DNA of 7,865 nt, taken from positions 13,905-21,769 of the forward strand of contig DDXR01000023.1 in assembly GCA_002347565.1 (NCBI GenBank). The letters are read 5' to 3'. Source of the stretch: a bacterium UBP2_UBA2255 (GTDB lineage: Bacteria; Edwardsbacteria; AC1; EtOH8). The translations under genes and the position numbers were made by a program. Positions within the stretch are counted from its first letter, which is position 1, and the number at the start of each line of letters is the position of its first letter. Below, piece after piece: positions 6,335 to 7,865 of the stretch. The notes under the pieces are model-generated. The model was given only the letters and a program-made list of their open reading frames with translations, had not been told where the DNA came from and did no database searches.

Positions 6335-6682
6335 CTACTTCCGGACCGCTTCGACCAGCTTGGCGAAGGCCACCGGGTCGTGCACCGCCACGTCGGCCAG
6401 CATCTTGCGGTCGATCATGATCGACCTCTTCTTCAACCCGCCGATGAAGGCGTTGTACGACATGCCGTTGATGCGGCAGGCCGCGTTGATCCGCACGATC
6501 CACAGGCTGCGGAAATCGCGCTTGCGGGCGCGGCGGTCGCGCCACGCGAACTGCCCTGCCCGCATCACCGCCTCCTTGGCCACCCGGTACAGGTTCTTGC
6601 GGCCGCCCCAGAACCCCTTGGCCTTGCGGAACATCTTGTTCTTGCGGCGCCTGGTCGGGACCGCGGTCGTCACACGTGCCAT
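6335..6682 (-). CDS. rplT: 50S ribosomal protein L20
   Basis: A 115-residue, strongly basic protein of normal length. Recognisable blocks are RRRKNKMFRKAKGFWGGRKNLY, AWRDRRARKRDFRSLWIVRINAACR, NGMSYNAFIGGLKK and DRKMLADVAVHDPVAF. L20 binds 23S rRNA early in 50S assembly and in several bacteria represses its own operon by binding the leader mRNA, which makes it the natural candidate regulator of the attenuator upstream of infC. AGGA (6690-6693) is 7 bases before the ATG. The N-terminal segment MARVTTAVPTRRRK differs from the common MARVKRG form and looks lineage-specific. Confidence 0.97.
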   Translation of the reverse strand: MARVTTAVPTRRRKNKMFRKAKGFWGGRKNLYRVAKEAVMRAGQFAWRDRRARKRDFRSLWIVRINAACRINGMSYNAFIGGLKKRSIMIDRKMLADVAVHDPVAFAKLVEAVRK

Positions 6683-6724
6683 GTATCAATCCTGCCTTTC
6701 TTGGAATCGGTGTCTTGCGAACGG

Positions 6725-6925
6725 TTACAGCGAATTGGGCAGCATCCGGCGCGCCCGCACCGTGTTGGCGCTGTCCACCAGGCCGGAGCGCTTGAGCTGG
6801 CGCTTGCGCTTGCGGGTCTTGCTGGTCAGCAGGTGGCTCTTGAAGCCGCGGGCCCGGGCGATCTTGCCCGATCCCGTCACCTTGAACCGCTTGGCCGCGG
6901 CCCGGTGCGTTTTCATTTTTGGCAT
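6725..6925 (-). CDS. rpmI: 50S ribosomal protein L35
   Basis: A 66-residue, basic protein of usual size. It begins MPKMKTHRAAAKRFKVTGSGKI and includes HLLTSKTRKRKRQL and a final RARRMLPNS, all family hallmarks. It is a small late-assembling protein of the large ribosomal subunit. AAGGAG (6932-6937) is 6 bases before the ATG, a strong ribosome binding site. The gene sits between infC and rplT as in most bacteria; in E. coli this junction contains the L20 operator, and here the spacer upstream has a 9-bp hairpin. Confidence 0.97.
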   Translation of the reverse strand: MPKMKTHRAAAKRFKVTGSGKIARARGFKSHLLTSKTRKRKRQLKRSGLVDSANTVRARRMLPNSL

Positions 6926-6935
6926 TTCCGACTCC

Positions 6936-6956
6936 TTATGGATGATGATGGTTCAT
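6936..6956 (-). other. Seven-codon upstream reading frame ending in the rpmI ribosome binding site
   Basis: On the minus strand ATG AAC CAT CAT CAT CCA TAA encodes MNHHHP. Its TAA overlaps the AAGGAG of rpmI. No Shine-Dalgarno precedes its ATG, so translation is doubtful; the pattern may be chance. Confidence 0.15.
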
Positions 6957-6960
6957 GGTC

Positions 6961-6988
6961 GAACGGCGGGCGGGCCGGACCGCCGTTC
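6961..6988 (-). promoter_or_regulatory. Hairpin in the infC-rpmI spacer
   Basis: GAACGGCGG and CCGCCGTTC (6961-6969 and 6980-6988) form a perfect 9-bp stem with a 10-base loop in the transcript. No U tract follows on the minus strand, so it is not an intrinsic terminator. It lies about 23 bases upstream of the rpmI Shine-Dalgarno, a region that holds the L20 translational operator in E. coli. A regulatory role is inferred from position only. Confidence 0.4.
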
Positions 6989-7023
6989 CGGCAGCGGCCC
7001 TGGGCCGCGCCCGTCAGCCGGCG

Positions 7024-7530
7024 CTATTTGGGCGAGAGCATCGCCGAGATGGTGTTGCCCTCCAGCCGCGGCCGTCCGTCAAGGCTGGCGCTGGAGGCGA
7101 TGTCCTCCAGGAAGCGGTCGAACAGCTTGCGGCCGATGTCCATGTGGGCCATCTCGCGGCCCCGGAACCGCATCGAGACCTTGACCTTGTCGCGCTTGGA
7201 GAGGAACTCCTTCGACCGGTTGAGCATCACCTGGTAGTCGTGCACGCCCATCTTGGGTCCCAGCCGCACCTCCTTGACCTTGACCCCGTGCTGCTTGCGC
7301 CGCGACTCCTTGAGGCGCTTCTCCTCGGCGTAGAGGAACTTCCCGTAATTGATCAGCTTGCACACCGGTGGCTTGGCGTCGGGCACGATCTCCACCAGGT
7401 CGACCCCCTGTTCCGTGGCGAGGGCGATCGCTTCCCGGATGCCGATGACGCCGTATTGGTGCCCATCAGCGCCGAGCACCCGCACCTCGGGCACCCTGAT
7501 ATCGGCGTTGATGCGATGTTCTCTGATAAT
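7024..7530 (-). CDS. infC: Translation initiation factor IF-3, probable AUU start
   Basis: With an AUU start the protein has 168 residues, within the family range. It opens (M)IREHRINADIRVPEVRVLGADG, the canonical IF-3 N-terminus. GIREAIALATEQGVDLVEIVPDAKPPVCKLINYGKF closes the N domain. KVKEVRLGPKMGVHDYQVML and KVKVSMRFRGREMAHMDIG belong to the C domain. IF-3 binds the 30S subunit, blocks premature 50S joining and proofreads the start codon. A perfect AGGAGG (7538-7543) lies exactly 7 bases before ATT (7530-7528), and no ATG, GTG or TTG fits the family start. Starting at the in-frame ATG at 7635 would add 35 unrelated residues translated through the terminator hairpin. AUU initiation is the known self-limiting device of infC in enterobacteria. 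Confidence 0.95.
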   Translation of the reverse strand: MIREHRINADIRVPEVRVLGADGHQYGVIGIREAIALATEQGVDLVEIVPDAKPPVCKLINYGKFLYAEEKRLKESRRKQHGVKVKEVRLGPKMGVHDYQVMLNRSKEFLSKRDKVKVSMRFRGREMAHMDIGRKLFDRFLEDIASSASLDGRPRLEGNTISAMLSPK

Positions 7531-7537
7531 GGCCGTG

Positions 7538-7543
7538 CCTCCT
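7538..7543 (-). promoter_or_regulatory. infC ribosome binding site that fixes the AUU start
   Basis: AGGAGG on the minus strand is a perfect anti-Shine-Dalgarno match. The spacer CACGGCC (7 bases) leads to ATT. The ATC codon next to it would be at 10 bases and ACG at 1 base, so ATT has the best spacing. Confidence 0.85.
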
Positions 7544-7558
7544 GATAGGTTGATAGAT

Positions 7559-7596
7559 AAAAAAACAGCGGATGACTGTGTCCAGCCATCCGCTGT
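7559..7596 (-). terminator. Intrinsic terminator (attenuator) in the infC leader
   Basis: ACAGCGGATGGCTG (7596-7583), a GACA loop and CAGTCATCCGCTGT (7578-7565) form a 14-bp stem whose only imperfection is one G-U pair. The stem is followed by six further Ts (7564-7559). It is oriented for the minus strand only. It lies 15 bases upstream of the infC ribosome binding site and after the infC promoter, so it would stop transcription before the operon unless disrupted. Confidence 0.92.
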
Positions 7597-7775
7597 CGCA
7601 TCGTGGATCCGGGCCGGGCCGCCGGCCGCCCCCAAACACCGCCGCGCCCCCGTGGTCGGGGACGGCTGCGGGCTGGGTCGGATGTCGTGACCGCGGCTGG
7701 CAGAGGATCGTCGGGGACGAGCGCCGCCGGGTGAGAAGCCACGATAACAGCGGATGGCTTCTGCTTCTGTCCGTA

Positions 7776-7804
7776 ATTATACCAGATCGCCGGTAAAATA
7801 GCAA
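7776..7804 (-). promoter_or_regulatory. Sigma70-type promoter of the infC operon
   Basis: TTGCTA (7799-7804), a 17-base spacer and a perfect TATAAT (7776-7781) read on the minus strand. Transcription should begin near 7768-7770, just upstream of the first leader hairpin. The nearest upstream gene lies outside the window; bases 7805-7865 hold a CCCGCC/GGCGGG hairpin but no recognisable coding end. Confidence 0.88.
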
Positions 7805-7865
7805 GGGGCCGCGGGCAGAAATGAACCACCGGCCCGCCCTGCGGCGGGGGCGCGGGGATCAGAGC

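Larger units (their letters stand above)
7531..7770 (-). promoter_or_regulatory. infC-rpmI-rplT leader with terminator/antiterminator switch (possible L20-responsive attenuator)
   Basis: The leader of about 240 bases contains AGCCATCCGCTGT (7759-7747). This is a 13-base perfect complement of ACAGCGGATGGCT (7596-7584), the 5' arm of the terminator. Pairing of these two would free the terminator's 3' arm, giving an antiterminated state. The 5' segment also lies in a hairpin, AGAAGCCA/TGGCTTCT (7762-7755 and 7741-7734). Its 13-base loop exposes TCCGCTGT, so a pseudoknot with the distal arm is possible. Between them is a GC-rich region with further stems, including GGCCGG/CCGGCC (7615-7630). There is no T-box core motif and no leader peptide rich in Phe codons, so control by L20 or IF-3 supply is more likely than tRNA-Phe sensing. 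The ligand is inferred. Confidence 0.75.

Noticed and set aside
5549..7237. 562-codon plus-strand reading frame opposite pheS, rplT and rpmI
   Set aside because: It spans three well-defined genes and their spacers on the other strand, and its translation is arginine-rich with no recognisable domain.
7531..7635. infC starting at the in-frame ATG at 7635
   Set aside because: The 35 extra residues are not IF-3-like and would be translated through the terminator hairpin, whereas a perfect AGGAGG points to ATT at 7530.
7531..7770. T-box riboswitch or Phe leader-peptide attenuator for pheST
   Set aside because: No T-box core motif is visible, and no short reading frame with clustered Phe codons follows the transcription start; the long antiterminator complement is a better explanation.
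1..7865. CRISPR array, tRNA or rRNA genes, transposase or phage genes
   Set aside because: No regularly spaced direct repeats, cloverleaf candidates or mobile-element proteins were found on either strand.

Overview
The window is a GC-rich, gene-dense bacterial segment. Every supported gene lies on the minus strand, so it reads from right to left. The gene order is infC, rpmI, rplT, pheS, pheT, a ZapB-like gene, zapA, a 6S RNA gene (ssrS), rny and ymdB; ymdB runs off the left edge. This is core housekeeping DNA: translation initiation and ribosome assembly, phenylalanine tRNA charging, Z-ring assembly, global RNA-polymerase regulation and mRNA decay. I see no defence system, prophage, transposase or CRISPR array.

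Right end (7531-7865): no protein gene, but a compact regulatory leader. A near-consensus promoter (TTGCTA, 17-base spacer, TATAAT) starts an RNA of about 240 bases ahead of infC. That RNA carries a 14-bp intrinsic terminator with a U tract just before the infC ribosome binding site. Near its 5' end is a 13-base segment perfectly complementary to the 5' arm of the terminator. This is the architecture of a transcription attenuator with mutually exclusive terminator and antiterminator. infC itself appears to start with AUU, placed 7 bases after a perfect AGGAGG.

Middle (3146-7530): infC-rpmI-rplT-pheS-pheT in the classical order. PheS has a four-cysteine insert. PheT is a short form without the N-terminal EMAPII-like tRNA-binding domain. 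A GC-rich imperfect palindrome, like a widespread bacterial repeat, sits between pheS and pheT and reaches to 7 bases before the pheT start.

Left (1-3084): a small coiled-coil ZapB-like protein and ZapA, then a 6S RNA with its own strong promoter and a closing stem that doubles as an intrinsic terminator, then RNase Y and the YmdB-type phosphodiesterase. A second dispersed palindromic repeat lies between rny and ymdB and ends 6 bases before the ymdB start.

Organism: high GC, ZapA/ZapB, 6S RNA, RNase Y and YmdB together suggest a diderm bacterium outside the Gammaproteobacteria. The short PheT and the RplT sequence remind me of PVC-type or Omnitrophota-like lineages, while the zapB-zapA-ssrS-rny-ymdB order is also familiar from deltaproteobacterial-type genomes. 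I cannot settle the phylum from sequence reading alone.
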